A DNA stretch of 64,000 nucleotides, from assembly GCA_035648415.1 (NCBI GenBank), contig DASRLO010000097.1, positions 22,892-86,891 of the forward strand, written 5' to 3'. Source of the DNA: DATARH01 sp035648415. GTDB lineage: Bacteria; Pseudomonadota; Alphaproteobacteria; ATCC43930; CGMCC-115725. The notes beneath the pieces are model-generated. The model had not been told where the DNA came from and ran no database searches. It saw nothing but the letters and a program-made list of their open reading frames with translations. Each line of letters begins with the position of its first letter. The stretch's first letter is position 1. Both the position numbers and the translations under genes were made by a program. Below are positions 39,344 to 48,258 of this stretch, piece after piece.

Positions 39344-39634
39344 ATGCGGTTCCAGGCGGTAATGGCGCTTGCCGTCGCGGCGCTGGTCGCCGGCTGCGGC
39401 GGCTGGCTCGGTTTGAAGAGCAAGCCGGACGCCGCCGACTCGGACGTGCCAGCCGAGATCACCAGGCCGATCGGGCCGCACCTCGTCGCGCGCTGTCCGG
39501 TACCGGTCAGCTATGACGACGCGACGATGCGAAAAATCCAGCAAGCGCTCGACGGCCTTCCCAAGGACAGCGTCCTGCGCAAGATGATGAACGACTACGA
39601 AGCCGAGCGCGACAATCTGCGGATGTGCCAGTAG
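39344..39634 (+). CDS. Small lipoprotein, possible spanin component
   Basis: 96 residues with lipoprotein signal MRFQAVMALAVAALVAGCGG; predicted lipidated Cys18. The mature part is short and ends CQ: ITRPIGPHLVARCPVPVSYDD, MRKIQQALDGLPKDSVLRKMMNDY. Position after holin/endolysin suggests an outer-membrane spanin-like or lysis gene. Overlaps nothing. Confidence 0.55.
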   Translation: MRFQAVMALAVAALVAGCGGWLGLKSKPDAADSDVPAEITRPIGPHLVARCPVPVSYDDATMRKIQQALDGLPKDSVLRKMMNDYEAERDNLRMCQ

Positions 39635-39745
39635 GGTCTCGGCGTCGAAGGCTTCCGACTTGCGTCGCTGCCGCCCGCTTTGAGCGGCTGAAATGATTTG
39701 AGGGCGCGGATGTTCCGTGCCGCCTAATCCAGCCCGGTTGGTTCC

Positions 39746-40459
39746 ATGATTAAGGCTATACGGAGGCTGCACCCCCGCGGTGCGGCGAGCCGAGGTATTT
39801 GCGTCGACGCCGAGGGCGCGGTGCTCGGGCCAGATTATGTGCTGGTCCGCCGCACGCCGCGCGGGTTTCAGCCCATCGACCGCGACGATGCTTTGCAGGC
39901 TCAGAAATGCCTGCTGGACTCGGATCGCGATGAAGATTGGTTGTTTCGGCAATGCCAGCGCATCGCCGACGCGCTCGATAAGGGCGAGGTCGCCCTTGCG
40001 CATTTACGGCTTGCGTATCCCGGTCGGTGACCTGGACGCCTGGCAGCTCAGGCGAACTTCCCTCGCCAAAGCTGACTTCGATCCCGACGAGCCGCGGCTT
40101 CCGAAGGGCGACCCGCACGGCGGCGAATGGACCGCAGGCGACGATGCCGGAGACGCTGCTCCATCGGGATCGCCTTCTTCCGATCCAGGTGCCGGCACCC
40201 CATCGTCCGCAAATCAGACGAGAAGCGACAACCAGCAGGTGGCCGGAGAGGCCCTGGCGACATTGCATTCGGCCACGGGGCTCGACATGTGGACGATCCG
40301 TATGCCGTAGAAGCTGCGATCAGGGATGCTCTGGTGATCGCTCCTCTCTCGCCAGGCTTCAACTCGGGCGCTGTGAACGTAGGCGGAACGTGGTATCGAT
40401 ACCGTGCGTATCTGCGACCTAACGGAGGGGTATATGTCGGGACGTATTTCCCCTGGTGA
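39746..40459 (+). pseudogene. Second toxin module with linker motif, two frameshifts
   Basis: Reconstructed in order: N-terminal region RRTPRGFQPIDRDDALQAQK, WLFRQCQRIADALDKGEVAL (39746-40010); in the next frame YGLRIPVGDLDAWQLRRTSL then FDPDEPRLPKGDPHGGEWT and a low-complexity linker (to about 40290); then back in the first frame the tip AVEAAIRDALVIAPLSPG, VGGTWYRYRAYLRPNGGV ending YFPW at 40459. The N-terminal domain and linker are typical of alphaproteobacterial phage-linked toxin proteins. Two indels inactivate it. An immunity-like gene follows 7 bases later. Confidence 0.6.
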
Positions 40460-40466
40460 GGTGTCT

Positions 40467-40796
40467 ATGAGGGATTTGACGGAGCGCGAGCAGAAAATAT
40501 TGGAAGCCATGCTGGGGCAGCTCCCTGGGGTAGAACCACAATTGCGCGAGCAGCTCACGACAGCACGAGCGAGTCAAATCGATGACGAGGGCAGCCTGCG
40601 CCTTGATGTCACGTCGCCAGTCGTTGCTGATATCCAGGATAGAGTGCCGGTCACCGCAACGTTCGATGATACCGATAATATTCCTATTTATCTTCTTCTT
40701 CACGTTATCGAAGGAAAGCTAGCGGAATTGGAAATTTACAAAGGCGATGGCTCAAGGATCATCGCCCGCCCAACGCCTGAAAGGCTGTATTTTTGA
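40467..40796 (+). CDS. Candidate immunity protein D (DUF6984-like)
   Basis: 109 residues from MRDLTEREQKILEAMLG. Pattern: QLREQLTTARASQIDDEGSLRLDV, VPVTATFDDTDNIPIYLLLHV, GKLAELEIYKGDGSRI, ending ERLYF. I associate this with DUF6984, small soluble proteins found next to toxins. Intact although the toxin before it is broken, as expected if immunity were retained. Confidence 0.65.
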   Translation: MRDLTEREQKILEAMLGQLPGVEPQLREQLTTARASQIDDEGSLRLDVTSPVVADIQDRVPVTATFDDTDNIPIYLLLHVIEGKLAELEIYKGDGSRIIARPTPERLYF

Positions 40797-40893
40797 GGAA
40801 AGCGCATATTTGAGCGTGGCAAAAGGGACAGCCTCTTCTGCGCCGGGCGACTATCGGTCAAAGCGGCATGTTCGGCCCGCACCCCCTGCCGCC

Positions 40894-40921
40894 TTGACTC
40901 GCCCGGTGACGAGTCTATGAC
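40894..40921 (+). promoter_or_regulatory. Putative promoter of the fab operon
   Basis: TTGACT (40894-40899), 16-base spacer, TATGAC (40916-40921), 34 bases before the fabD ATG. It shows that the chromosomal operon has its own promoter right after the phage-like region. Confidence 0.5.
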
Positions 40922-40954
40922 CAAGGCGACGGACGCAAGGGGGATGCGCCGCGC

Positions 40955-41896
40955 ATGAAACGTGCTTTTGTCTTTCCTGGCCAGGGGTCGCAGGCGCCCG
41001 GCATGGGGCGCGATCTCGCCGAGGCTTTCGTCCCGGCGCGGCGTCTCTTCGAGGAAGTCGACGAGGCGCTGTCGCAGCACCTCTCGCGGTTGATGTTCGA
41101 GGGGCCCGAGAGCGACCTCACCCTCACCGAAAATGCGCAACCGGCTTTGCTCGCCGCCAGCCTCGCGGTCATCCGCGTGCTCGAAGCCGAGGCCGGGTTC
41201 GACATCGCCGAGCGGGTCGCCTATGTCGCCGGGCATTCGCTGGGCGAATATTCCGCGCATGCGGCGGTCGGCACGTTCTCGGTCCCGGACGCGGTGCGTC
41301 TCGTCAAGCGGCGCGGCCAGGCGATGCAGAAGGCGGTGCCGGTCGGCGAGGGCGCGATGGCGGCGCTGCTCGGGCTCGACATCGAGGTGGCGCGCGAGGT
41401 CGCCGCCGGGACGGCGGGTCACGGCATCTGCGTCGTCGCCAACGACAACTGCCCCGGCCAGATCGTCCTCAGCGGCCACGTCGCCGCGGTCGAGAAGGCC
41501 TTGGTGCTGGCCGCCGAGCGCGGCGCAAGGCGCTCGATCATGCTGCCGGTCAGCGCACCCTTCCATTGTCCCCTGATGGCGCCCGCCGCCGAGGTCATGG
41601 AAGAAGCACTCGGCGAAATTCTTCTAAACGCGCCGTGCGTTCCCGTCGTCGCCAATGTCACTGCCGCGCCGACGAGCGATCCCGGCGAAATCCGCGAGCT
41701 ACTCGTCGAGCAGATCATCCGCATGGTGCGCTGGCGCGAGACGGTGCTGTCGTTCAAGCAGCGCGACGTCGAGGAGGTCATCGAGATCGGCACGGGCCGC
41801 GTGCTCGCCGGTCTGGTCAAGCGGGTCGATCGCGAGCTGACGGCGCTCTCGGTCGGCACCGCGGCCGAGACCGAAGAGCTGATGAAGCGGCTGTGA
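40955..41896 (+). CDS. fabD: Malonyl-CoA:ACP transacylase
   Basis: 313 residues. Moves malonyl from CoA to ACP for fatty-acid elongation. Motifs: FVFPGQGSQ, nucleophile GHSLGEYSA (Ser95), and VSAPFHCPLM with the catalytic His. AAGGGGGA precedes the start. TGATG overlap with fabG indicates one operon. Confidence 0.97.
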   Translation: MKRAFVFPGQGSQAPGMGRDLAEAFVPARRLFEEVDEALSQHLSRLMFEGPESDLTLTENAQPALLAASLAVIRVLEAEAGFDIAERVAYVAGHSLGEYSAHAAVGTFSVPDAVRLVKRRGQAMQKAVPVGEGAMAALLGLDIEVAREVAAGTAGHGICVVANDNCPGQIVLSGHVAAVEKALVLAAERGARRSIMLPVSAPFHCPLMAPAAEVMEEALGEILLNAPCVPVVANVTAAPTSDPGEIRELLVEQIIRMVRWRETVLSFKQRDVEEVIEIGTGRVLAGLVKRVDRELTALSVGTAAETEELMKRL

Positions 41897-42633
41897 TGTT
41901 CGATTTCACGGGTCAGAAGGCCCTTGTCACCGGCGCTTCCGGGGGTATCGGGGGGGCGATCGCCCGCGCCCTCCACGCGCAGGGCGCGACCGTCGCCCTC
42001 GCCGGCACGCGCGAGCCGGCGCTGTCGGCCCTTGCCGCCGAGCTTGGCGAGCGCACCCACATCCTCACCGCGGATCTCGCGCTGGCGGGCGAGCCCGACC
42101 GGCTGATCAAGGAAGCCGAGGCGGCGCTCGGCCAGCTCGACATCCTCGTCAACAATGCCGGCGTGACCCGCGACGGCCTCGCCATGCGGATGCGCGACGA
42201 GGATTGGCAGGCGGTCATCGAGATCAACCTGACCGCCGGCTTCAGGCTGATCCGTGCCGCGTTGCGCGGCATGCTGCGGCGCCGCCATGGCCGAATCATC
42301 TGCATCACGTCGCTCGTCGGCGTCGCGGGAAATCCCGGCCAGGCGAATTATGCCGCCTCGAAGGCGGCGATGATCGGCATGGCGAAGTCGATCGCCGCCG
42401 AAGTCGCGACGCGCGGCATCACGGTCAATTGCGTCGCGCCCGGCTTCATCGCCACGGCGATGACCGACAAGCTCTCCGACGATCAGCGTGCCCGCGGCGC
42501 GGCCGCGATCCCGATGGACCGGTTCGGCACCCCCGCGGAGGTCGCCGCTGCAGCGATCTTTCTTGCCAGCGCGGAGGCCGCCTACGTCACCGGTCAGACG
42601 CTCCATGTCAACGGCGGCATGGTCATGGTATAA
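41896..42633 (+). CDS. fabG: 3-oxoacyl-ACP reductase
   Basis: 245 residues, SDR. TGASGGIGGAIA at 12-23, NNAG at 86-89, catalytic Ser139, Tyr152 and Lys156, and VNGGMVMV at the end. Reduces 3-oxoacyl-ACP with NADPH. Directly coupled to fabD and upstream of acpP. Confidence 0.96.
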   Translation: MFDFTGQKALVTGASGGIGGAIARALHAQGATVALAGTREPALSALAAELGERTHILTADLALAGEPDRLIKEAEAALGQLDILVNNAGVTRDGLAMRMRDEDWQAVIEINLTAGFRLIRAALRGMLRRRHGRIICITSLVGVAGNPGQANYAASKAAMIGMAKSIAAEVATRGITVNCVAPGFIATAMTDKLSDDQRARGAAAIPMDRFGTPAEVAAAAIFLASAEAAYVTGQTLHVNGGMVMV

Positions 42634-42807
42634 GCGTGGCGATTGCGCGGTTCCCCGGATTGGCACGCCCGCCGAATTCGTGTTATGTGACCCGCCACCT
42701 TCAACGCGGCCGCGATGGCGACGGATAAACGGCTGATCCCCCGATCGGATACCCGCACCGCGCTGAACCGAGAACACACGCAAATCAGCCACTGAGGGAC
42801 AACACGG

Positions 42808-43041
42808 ATGAGTGACGTCGCCGACCGAGTGAAGAAGATCGTCGTCGAGCACCTTGGCGTCGATGAGGCGAAGGTGACTGAAAACGCGAGCTTTATCGAC
42901 GATCTGGGGGCCGACAGTCTCGACACGGTCGAGCTGGTTATGGCATTCGAGGAGGAATTCGGCTGCGAGATACCGGACGACGCCGCGGAAAAGATCATAA
43001 CCGTCAAGGACGCGGTGAGCTTTATCGAGACCCACGGCTGA
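42808..43041 (+). CDS. acpP: Acyl carrier protein
   Basis: 77 residues, acidic. Phosphopantetheine site Ser37 in LGADSLDTVELVM. Start MSDVADRVKKIVVEHLGV behind GAGGG. The 174-base upstream gap could hold its own promoter, as is common for acpP. Confidence 0.98.
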   Translation: MSDVADRVKKIVVEHLGVDEAKVTENASFIDDLGADSLDTVELVMAFEEEFGCEIPDDAAEKIITVKDAVSFIETHG

Positions 43042-43078
43042 GCGTGCCGGCGGTTTTCCCGCTATCGGGTATACCGGC

Positions 43079-44350
43079 ATGAGGCGCGTCGTCGTCACCG
43101 GGATGGGGCTCGTGACGCCGCTCGGCCTGGGCGTCGAGCGCGTGTGGAAAAAGCTGCTCGCCGGCGAGTCCGGGATCGGTGCGATCCAATCGTTCGACGT
43201 CTCCGACCTGCCGGCGCGAATCGCCGCCCAGGTGCCGCTGGGCGACAAGGATTCGGGCCACTTCAACGCCGACGACTGGGTTCCGCCAAAGGACCAGCGG
43301 CGGATGGACCAATTCATCATCTTCGCCATGGCCGCTGCCGACATGGCGGTCGAGGATGCCGGCTGGAAGCCCGACGACGAGGAAGAGCTCGAACGCACTG
43401 GCTGCATGATCGGCTCCGGCATCGGTGGCCTGCCGGGCATCGCCGACGGCACGTTAACGCTGCGGGATAAGGGGCCGCGGCGGCTCACGCCGTTCTTTAT
43501 CCCCGCGAACCTGATCAACCTCGCCTCGGGCAATGTCTCGATCCGGCATGGGTTCAAGGGGCCGAACCACGCGGTGGTGACCGCCTGTTCGACCGGGGCG
43601 CACGCGATCGGCGATGCGGCGCGGCTGATCATGCTCGACGACGCCGATGTCATGGTGTGCGGCGGCACGGAAGCGGCGGTGTGCCGCTTGGGCATCGCCG
43701 GGTTCGCGGCGGCGCGCGCGCTGTCGACCGCGTTCAATGACGACCCGCCGCGCGGCTCGCGGCCGTGGGATCGGGACCGCGACGGTTTCGTGATGGGCGA
43801 GGGGGCCGGCATCCTCGTGCTCGAGGAATACGAGCACGCCAAGCAGCGCGGCGCGAAGATCTATGCCGAGGTCATCGGCTACGGCATGTCGGGCGACGCC
43901 TTTCACCTGACCGCGCCGGCCGAGGACGGCAACGGCGCCTTCCGCTCGATGCGCAACGCGCTGCGCCGGGCGCAGCTTTCGCCAGACAAGATCGACTACA
44001 TCAACGCGCACGGGACTTCGACCCCGCTCGGCGATGAGATCGAGCTCGGCGCAGTCAAGCGCTTGTTCGGCGACCATGCCTACAAATTGTCGATGTCCTC
44101 GACCAAATCGGCGATCGGCCACCTGCTGGGCGCCGCGGGAACGGTCGAGGCGATCTTCGCGATCCTGGCGATGCGCGACGGGGTGGTGCCGCCGACCCTC
44201 AACCTCGACAACCCGTCTCCGGTCTGCGACATCGACCTCGTCGCCAAGACCGCTAAGGAGCGCAAGGTCGATTACGTGTTGTCGAATTCGTTCGGTTTTG
44301 GCGGCACCAATGCCTCGCTGATCTTCAGCCGCCCCGACCGCACCGGGTAG
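43079..44350 (+). CDS. fabF: 3-oxoacyl-ACP synthase II
   Basis: 423 residues. Elongating condensing enzyme: Cys170 in VVTACSTGAHAIG, His in NAHGTSTPLGD and His in SAIGHLLGAAG. Starts MRRVVVTGMGLVTPLG. A few bases after acpP, in the fab operon. Confidence 0.98.
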   Translation: MRRVVVTGMGLVTPLGLGVERVWKKLLAGESGIGAIQSFDVSDLPARIAAQVPLGDKDSGHFNADDWVPPKDQRRMDQFIIFAMAAADMAVEDAGWKPDDEEELERTGCMIGSGIGGLPGIADGTLTLRDKGPRRLTPFFIPANLINLASGNVSIRHGFKGPNHAVVTACSTGAHAIGDAARLIMLDDADVMVCGGTEAAVCRLGIAGFAAARALSTAFNDDPPRGSRPWDRDRDGFVMGEGAGILVLEEYEHAKQRGAKIYAEVIGYGMSGDAFHLTAPAEDGNGAFRSMRNALRRAQLSPDKIDYINAHGTSTPLGDEIELGAVKRLFGDHAYKLSMSSTKSAIGHLLGAAGTVEAIFAILAMRDGVVPPTLNLDNPSPVCDIDLVAKTAKERKVDYVLSNSFGFGGTNASLIFSRPDRTG

Positions 44351-44372
44351 GCGAGGCGTCGGGCGCCGGAAC

Positions 44373-45479
44373 ATGCTGGCTTTTCTCCGCATGCTCGTGG
44401 GGTGCTTCCTGATCGCCGTGGTGATTGTCGGCGGTACGGCGGCGGCCGGGTATTGGGTCTATCACGACATCAACGAGCCCGGACCGTCTCGAGCGGCGTC
44501 CACAATCGTCATTCCGCCGCATACCGGCATCTCGGAAATCTCCGATCTGCTGACCGAGGAAGGGGTGATCCGCCACCCGCTGAGCTTCAAGGTCGCCGCC
44601 GAGGTGACGGGACGCGGGGGCGCGCTCAAGGCCGGCGAGTACGAGTTCCCCGCCGAGGCGAGCGCCGCCCAGGTGATGGAGATCATCGCCAGCGGCAAGA
44701 CGGTCAAACATCGCCTGACGATCCGCGAAGGATTGACCAGCGCCGAGGTGGTCGCGCTGGTGCGCGACGCACCGCTGCTGACCGGCGGCATCGACCCGGT
44801 TCCGGCCGATGGTGCGCTGCTGCCGGAAACCTACGTCTACAGCCGCGGCGACACGCGCGAGAGCATCATTCAGCGCATGCAGCAGGCAATGCAGGAGGCG
44901 CTCGCCGCCGCCTGGGCGGAGCGCCGTACCGACCTGCCGATCGTCAATCCGCAAGAGGCGCTGACCCTCGCCTCGATCGTCGAAAAGGAATCGAGCCGCG
45001 ACGAGGAGCGCGCGCATATCGCGGCCGTGTTCCTCAACAGGCTGCGGCTCGGCATGCGCCTGCAATCCGATCCGACCGTGATCTATGTGCTCAGCGACAA
45101 GGGCGCCGGCAAACTCGACCGGCCGCTGAGCCATGTCGATCTCGCGGTCGATTCGCCTTACAACACTTATGCGGCGAAGGGGCTGCCGCCGGGTCCGATC
45201 TGCAACCCCGGCAAGGCGACGCTGCGCGACGCGATGCGGCCGGAACACAGCGACGATCTTTATTTTGTCGCCGACGGCTCCGGCGGTCACGTCTTCGCCA
45301 AGACTCTCGTGGAGCACAACCGCAACGTCGCGACGTTTTTGCATGGGGCGGCGGCGGCCGAAGCAGAGCCGGCGCCGGACAACCCGCCGCGTCCGCCAGC
45401 CGCGGGGCCGGCGAAACAGGCCGCGGGCAGCCAGCAGCATTGCCGGGCGAGTCCCGGCCACCCTTGCATCCTGCGCTGA
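44373..45479 (+). CDS. mltG: Endolytic murein transglycosylase
   Basis: 368 residues. N-terminal membrane anchor (LVGCFLIAVVIVGGTAAAGY), LysM-like region, and YceG catalytic domain with Glu in LASIVEKESS (about 204) plus LQSDPTVIY and PYNTYAAKGLPPGPI. Ends growing glycan strands in the inner membrane. The C-terminus has an Ala/Pro-rich tail. Conserved neighbour of fabF in alphaproteobacteria. Confidence 0.96.
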   Translation: MLAFLRMLVGCFLIAVVIVGGTAAAGYWVYHDINEPGPSRAASTIVIPPHTGISEISDLLTEEGVIRHPLSFKVAAEVTGRGGALKAGEYEFPAEASAAQVMEIIASGKTVKHRLTIREGLTSAEVVALVRDAPLLTGGIDPVPADGALLPETYVYSRGDTRESIIQRMQQAMQEALAAAWAERRTDLPIVNPQEALTLASIVEKESSRDEERAHIAAVFLNRLRLGMRLQSDPTVIYVLSDKGAGKLDRPLSHVDLAVDSPYNTYAAKGLPPGPICNPGKATLRDAMRPEHSDDLYFVADGSGGHVFAKTLVEHNRNVATFLHGAAAAEAEPAPDNPPRPPAAGPAKQAAGSQQHCRASPGHPCILR

Positions 45480-45489
45480 GGCGTCGCCG

Positions 45490-46371
45490 ATGACCCTGGC
45501 GAGCATGACCGGGTTCGCCCGGGTCGAGGGCGAGACGCCCGGTATCTCCTGGGTCTGGGAGCTGAAGAGCGTCAACGGCAAATCGCTCGATCTGCGTCTG
45601 CGGTTGCCCGCCGGCTACGACGCGCTCGAGGCGCCGCTGCGCGCCGCGATCGGCGGCCGCCTGCGCCGCGGCAATATCTCGGCGAACCTGACCGTCGATC
45701 GCACCGCGCCGCCGACCATCCGGATCAACCGCGAAATGCTGGGCCGGGTTCTTGCCTTGATCGGCGAGTTGGCCGGGGAAGTCGAGGCCGCGCCGCCGCG
45801 CCTCGACGGCCTCATCGGTCTGCGGGGCATCATCGAGACGGTCGAGGACGAGCCGGACGATGTCGTCGAAGCGCGCCGCGCCGCGTTGGTCGACGCATGG
45901 GGCGTGGCGCTTGATCGGCTGGCGGCGTCGCGCGGTGAGGAAGGGGCGCGGCTTGGGGTCGTGCTATCGGGCCAATTGGCCGAGCTCGCCGCGCTTGTCG
46001 CCGCCGCCTCGGCCTCGGCCGCGGCGCAGCCCGAGGCTTTGCGCGCGCGGCTGGAGCAATCCCTGACCGCGCTCGACGAGTTGGTCCCGGCGATGCCGCG
46101 CGAGCGGGTCGCGCAGGAACTGGCGCTGCTGGTGTCGCGCGGCGACATTCGCGAGGAGCTGGACCGGCTGCGTGCCCATATCGCCCAGGCCGGAGATCTG
46201 CTCGCGAAAGGGGCGGGGGTCGGGCGCCAGCTCGATTTCCTGTGTCAGGAGCTCAACCGCGAAGCCAACACGCTGTGCTCGAAATCCGCCGATATCGAGC
46301 TGACGCGCATCGGCCTCGCGCTCAAGGTCGCGGTCGAGCAGTTCCGCGAGCAGGTGCAGAACCTCGAATGA
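45490..46371 (+). CDS. YicC family endoribonuclease-like protein
   Basis: 293 residues; MTGFARVEG at the N-terminus, WELKSVNGKSLDLRLRLP, and the C-terminal DUF1732 part GRQLDFLCQELNREANTLCSKS then ELTRIGLALKVAVEQFREQVQNLE. YicC proteins have been linked to RNA decay. ATGA overlap with gmk. Confidence 0.95.
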   Translation: MTLASMTGFARVEGETPGISWVWELKSVNGKSLDLRLRLPAGYDALEAPLRAAIGGRLRRGNISANLTVDRTAPPTIRINREMLGRVLALIGELAGEVEAAPPRLDGLIGLRGIIETVEDEPDDVVEARRAALVDAWGVALDRLAASRGEEGARLGVVLSGQLAELAALVAAASASAAAQPEALRARLEQSLTALDELVPAMPRERVAQELALLVSRGDIREELDRLRAHIAQAGDLLAKGAGVGRQLDFLCQELNREANTLCSKSADIELTRIGLALKVAVEQFREQVQNLE

Positions 46372-47018
46372 GCGCGGTGCGCGGCTCCGCTAGCGCAATC
46401 CGCCGGCGCGGCTTCCTTCTGGTGCTGTCGTCGCCGTCCGGTGCGGGGAAGACGACGATCACCCGACGCCTTCTCGAACGCGACCCGGCGCTGTCGCTGT
46501 CGGTCTCGATGACGACGCGGCCGCGCCGGCCGAGCGAGATCGACGGCAAGGATTACCGCTTCATCGACCAGGCCGAATTCGATCGCATGGTCGCGGCCGA
46601 TGAGTTGCTGGAGCACGCGAACGTGTTTGGAAATTGCTATGGCACGCCGCGCCAACCGATCGAGGCGGCGATCGCCGCCGGTCATGACGTCGTCACCGAC
46701 ATCGATTGGCAGGGCACCCAGCAAGTCAGCGCCAGCCTGTCCGGCGATCTGGTCACGATCTTTATCCTCCCGCCGAGTGCCGGAGCGCTCGAAGCGCGGC
46801 TGCGTACGCGCGCCCAAGACAGCGATGCGGTCGTCGCCCAGCGAATGGCGAAATCCTCCGAAGAAATGAGCCATTGGCCGGAATACGGCTATGTGATCGT
46901 CAACGACAATCTCGCAGCGAGCGTGGCTCAGGCTCAGGCCATCGTGACCGCCGAACGGCTCAACCGCGAACGCCAAATCGGCCTTGCCGAGTTCGTGACG
47001 CGCCTGCGCGGCGGCTGA
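46368..47018 (+). CDS. gmk: Guanylate kinase
   Basis: 216 residues. Phosphorylates GMP to GDP. P-loop SSPSGAGKTT (Lys28), GMP-binding SVSMTTRPRRPSEIDGKDY and the lid region. MSAVRGSASAIRRRGFLLVL start overlaps the yicC stop. Confidence 0.97.
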   Translation: MSAVRGSASAIRRRGFLLVLSSPSGAGKTTITRRLLERDPALSLSVSMTTRPRRPSEIDGKDYRFIDQAEFDRMVAADELLEHANVFGNCYGTPRQPIEAAIAAGHDVVTDIDWQGTQQVSASLSGDLVTIFILPPSAGALEARLRTRAQDSDAVVAQRMAKSSEEMSHWPEYGYVIVNDNLAASVAQAQAIVTAERLNRERQIGLAEFVTRLRGG

Positions 47019-47033
47019 GCGGAGCCTTTATTC

Positions 47034-47441
47034 ATGGACACCATGCCGATGGAGCTTCCGACCGACGCCAATATCAATCTGCTCGTCTGCGACGGCGTGC
47101 GGCAAAGCCCGGATGGAAAGCTCGACGTGGCCGGCTATTTCCCCACGGCCGAGGTCAAGCTCGATCCGGCCGCACAGCTTCCCGTCGTCCTGAACCTGAC
47201 CTTTGTCTTTGTGCTGAAGGATGGCGACGGGCAATTTCGCCCGACGCTCCGGATCGCCGATCCGCTTGGCAAGGAGCTTCACAAGTTCGACGTTCCGGAG
47301 ATCAAGAAACTGGCCGGCGTGGCCCATGTGCTGATATTGCCGGTCGCCCAGATTCCGATTCGCCCATTCGGGGAATTACTCTATTTCTCTGGAAATCAGC
47401 GGACAGCAATATCGCCGGTCGGTGCGGATTTTTCAGTAGCG
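47034..47441 (+). CDS. Conserved hypothetical protein, probable 3' frameshift
   Basis: About 130 residues: MELPTDANINLLVCDGVRQSPDGKLDVAGYFP and FVFVLKDGDGQFRPTLRIADPLG. The pattern recalls DUF6941-type small proteins. In the annotated frame the sequence after IRPFGELLYF runs antisense across rsmA to 47810, which is not credible. One base shift near 47385 gives the sensible ending EISGQQYRRSVRIFQ, stopping at 47441. This overlaps the 3' end of rsmA by 46 bases. Confidence 0.6.
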
Positions 47442-48241
47442 CGAGCCAGCGCGCAGAACTCGGCGACCGATAATTCCTCGGCGCGCGCCGTGCCGGCGAC
47501 GCCGGCCGCGGCGAGCAGGATTTCGACCGGCAGGCCCAACGGTTTGAGGCTCGACCGCAGCATCTTGCGGCGCTGGCCGAACGCGGCGGCGGTGACGCGC
47601 TCGAGTCTGGCCTTGTCGGCTGCGGCGAGCGGCATAGCGCGCGGGACAAGACGGACGACGCTCGATGTGACCTTGGGCGGCGGGGTAAAAGCGCGGGGCG
47701 GGATATCGAACAAAATGCTCGTCTCGCACAGCCACTGCACCAACACGGAAAGCCGCCCGTATGCGGCGCTGCGCGGCGCGGCGACGAGACGCTCGGCGAC
47801 CTCGCGCTGAAACATCAGTGTCAGGCTCTCATAGTCGCCGATCCGGTCGAGCCATTTGAGTAGCAGCGCGGTGGCGATGTTGTAGGGCAGGTTCGCGACG
47901 ATGCGGCGGGGGCTATCGGTCAGCGCGGCCGGGTCGAGCCGCAGCGCATCGCCTTCGATAATCTCAAGGCGGGCGGGATAGTGCGCCGCGAGCTCGGCAA
48001 GCGGGGCGAGACAGCGCGGGTCGCGCTCGATCGCAACGACGCGCCCCGCGCCTTCGGCGAGCAGCGCGCGGGTCAACCCGCCGGGGCCCGGCCCGATTTC
48101 GATCGTCGTTCCGCCGGCGAGCAAGCCGCCGGATCGCGCGATGCGCCGGGTCAGGTTGAGGTCGAACAGGAAATTCTGGCCGAGCCGCTTGCGCGCGGCT
48201 ATGCCGTGGCGCGCGACGACCTCGCGCAGCGGCGGCAGCAC
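47396..48241 (-). CDS. rsmA: 16S rRNA dimethyladenosine transferase
   Basis: Methylates A1518/A1519 of 16S rRNA (KsgA). SAM motif IEIGPGPGGLTRALL, RKRLGQNFLFDLNL, and catalytic NLPYNIAT, with FQREVAERL. No ATG start exists near the N-terminus; GTG at 48241 gives VLPPLREVV. A CTG at 48262, overlapping the pdxA stop (CTGA), would give LTADPAAVLPPLREV, which better matches relatives. Confidence 0.93.
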   Translation of the reverse strand: MLPPLREVVARHGIAARKRLGQNFLFDLNLTRRIARSGGLLAGGTTIEIGPGPGGLTRALLAEGAGRVVAIERDPRCLAPLAELAAHYPARLEIIEGDALRLDPAALTDSPRRIVANLPYNIATALLLKWLDRIGDYESLTLMFQREVAERLVAAPRSAAYGRLSVLVQWLCETSILFDIPPRAFTPPPKVTSSVVRLVPRAMPLAAADKARLERVTAAAFGQRRKMLRSSLKPLGLPVEILLAAAGVAGTARAEELSVAEFCALARATEKSAPTGDIAVR

Positions 48242-48258
48242 GGCGGCGGGGTCGGCCG

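Noticed and set aside
41419..43842. 807-codon minus-strand frame
   Set aside because: Antisense to fabD, fabG, acpP and fabF, all with clear catalytic motifs.
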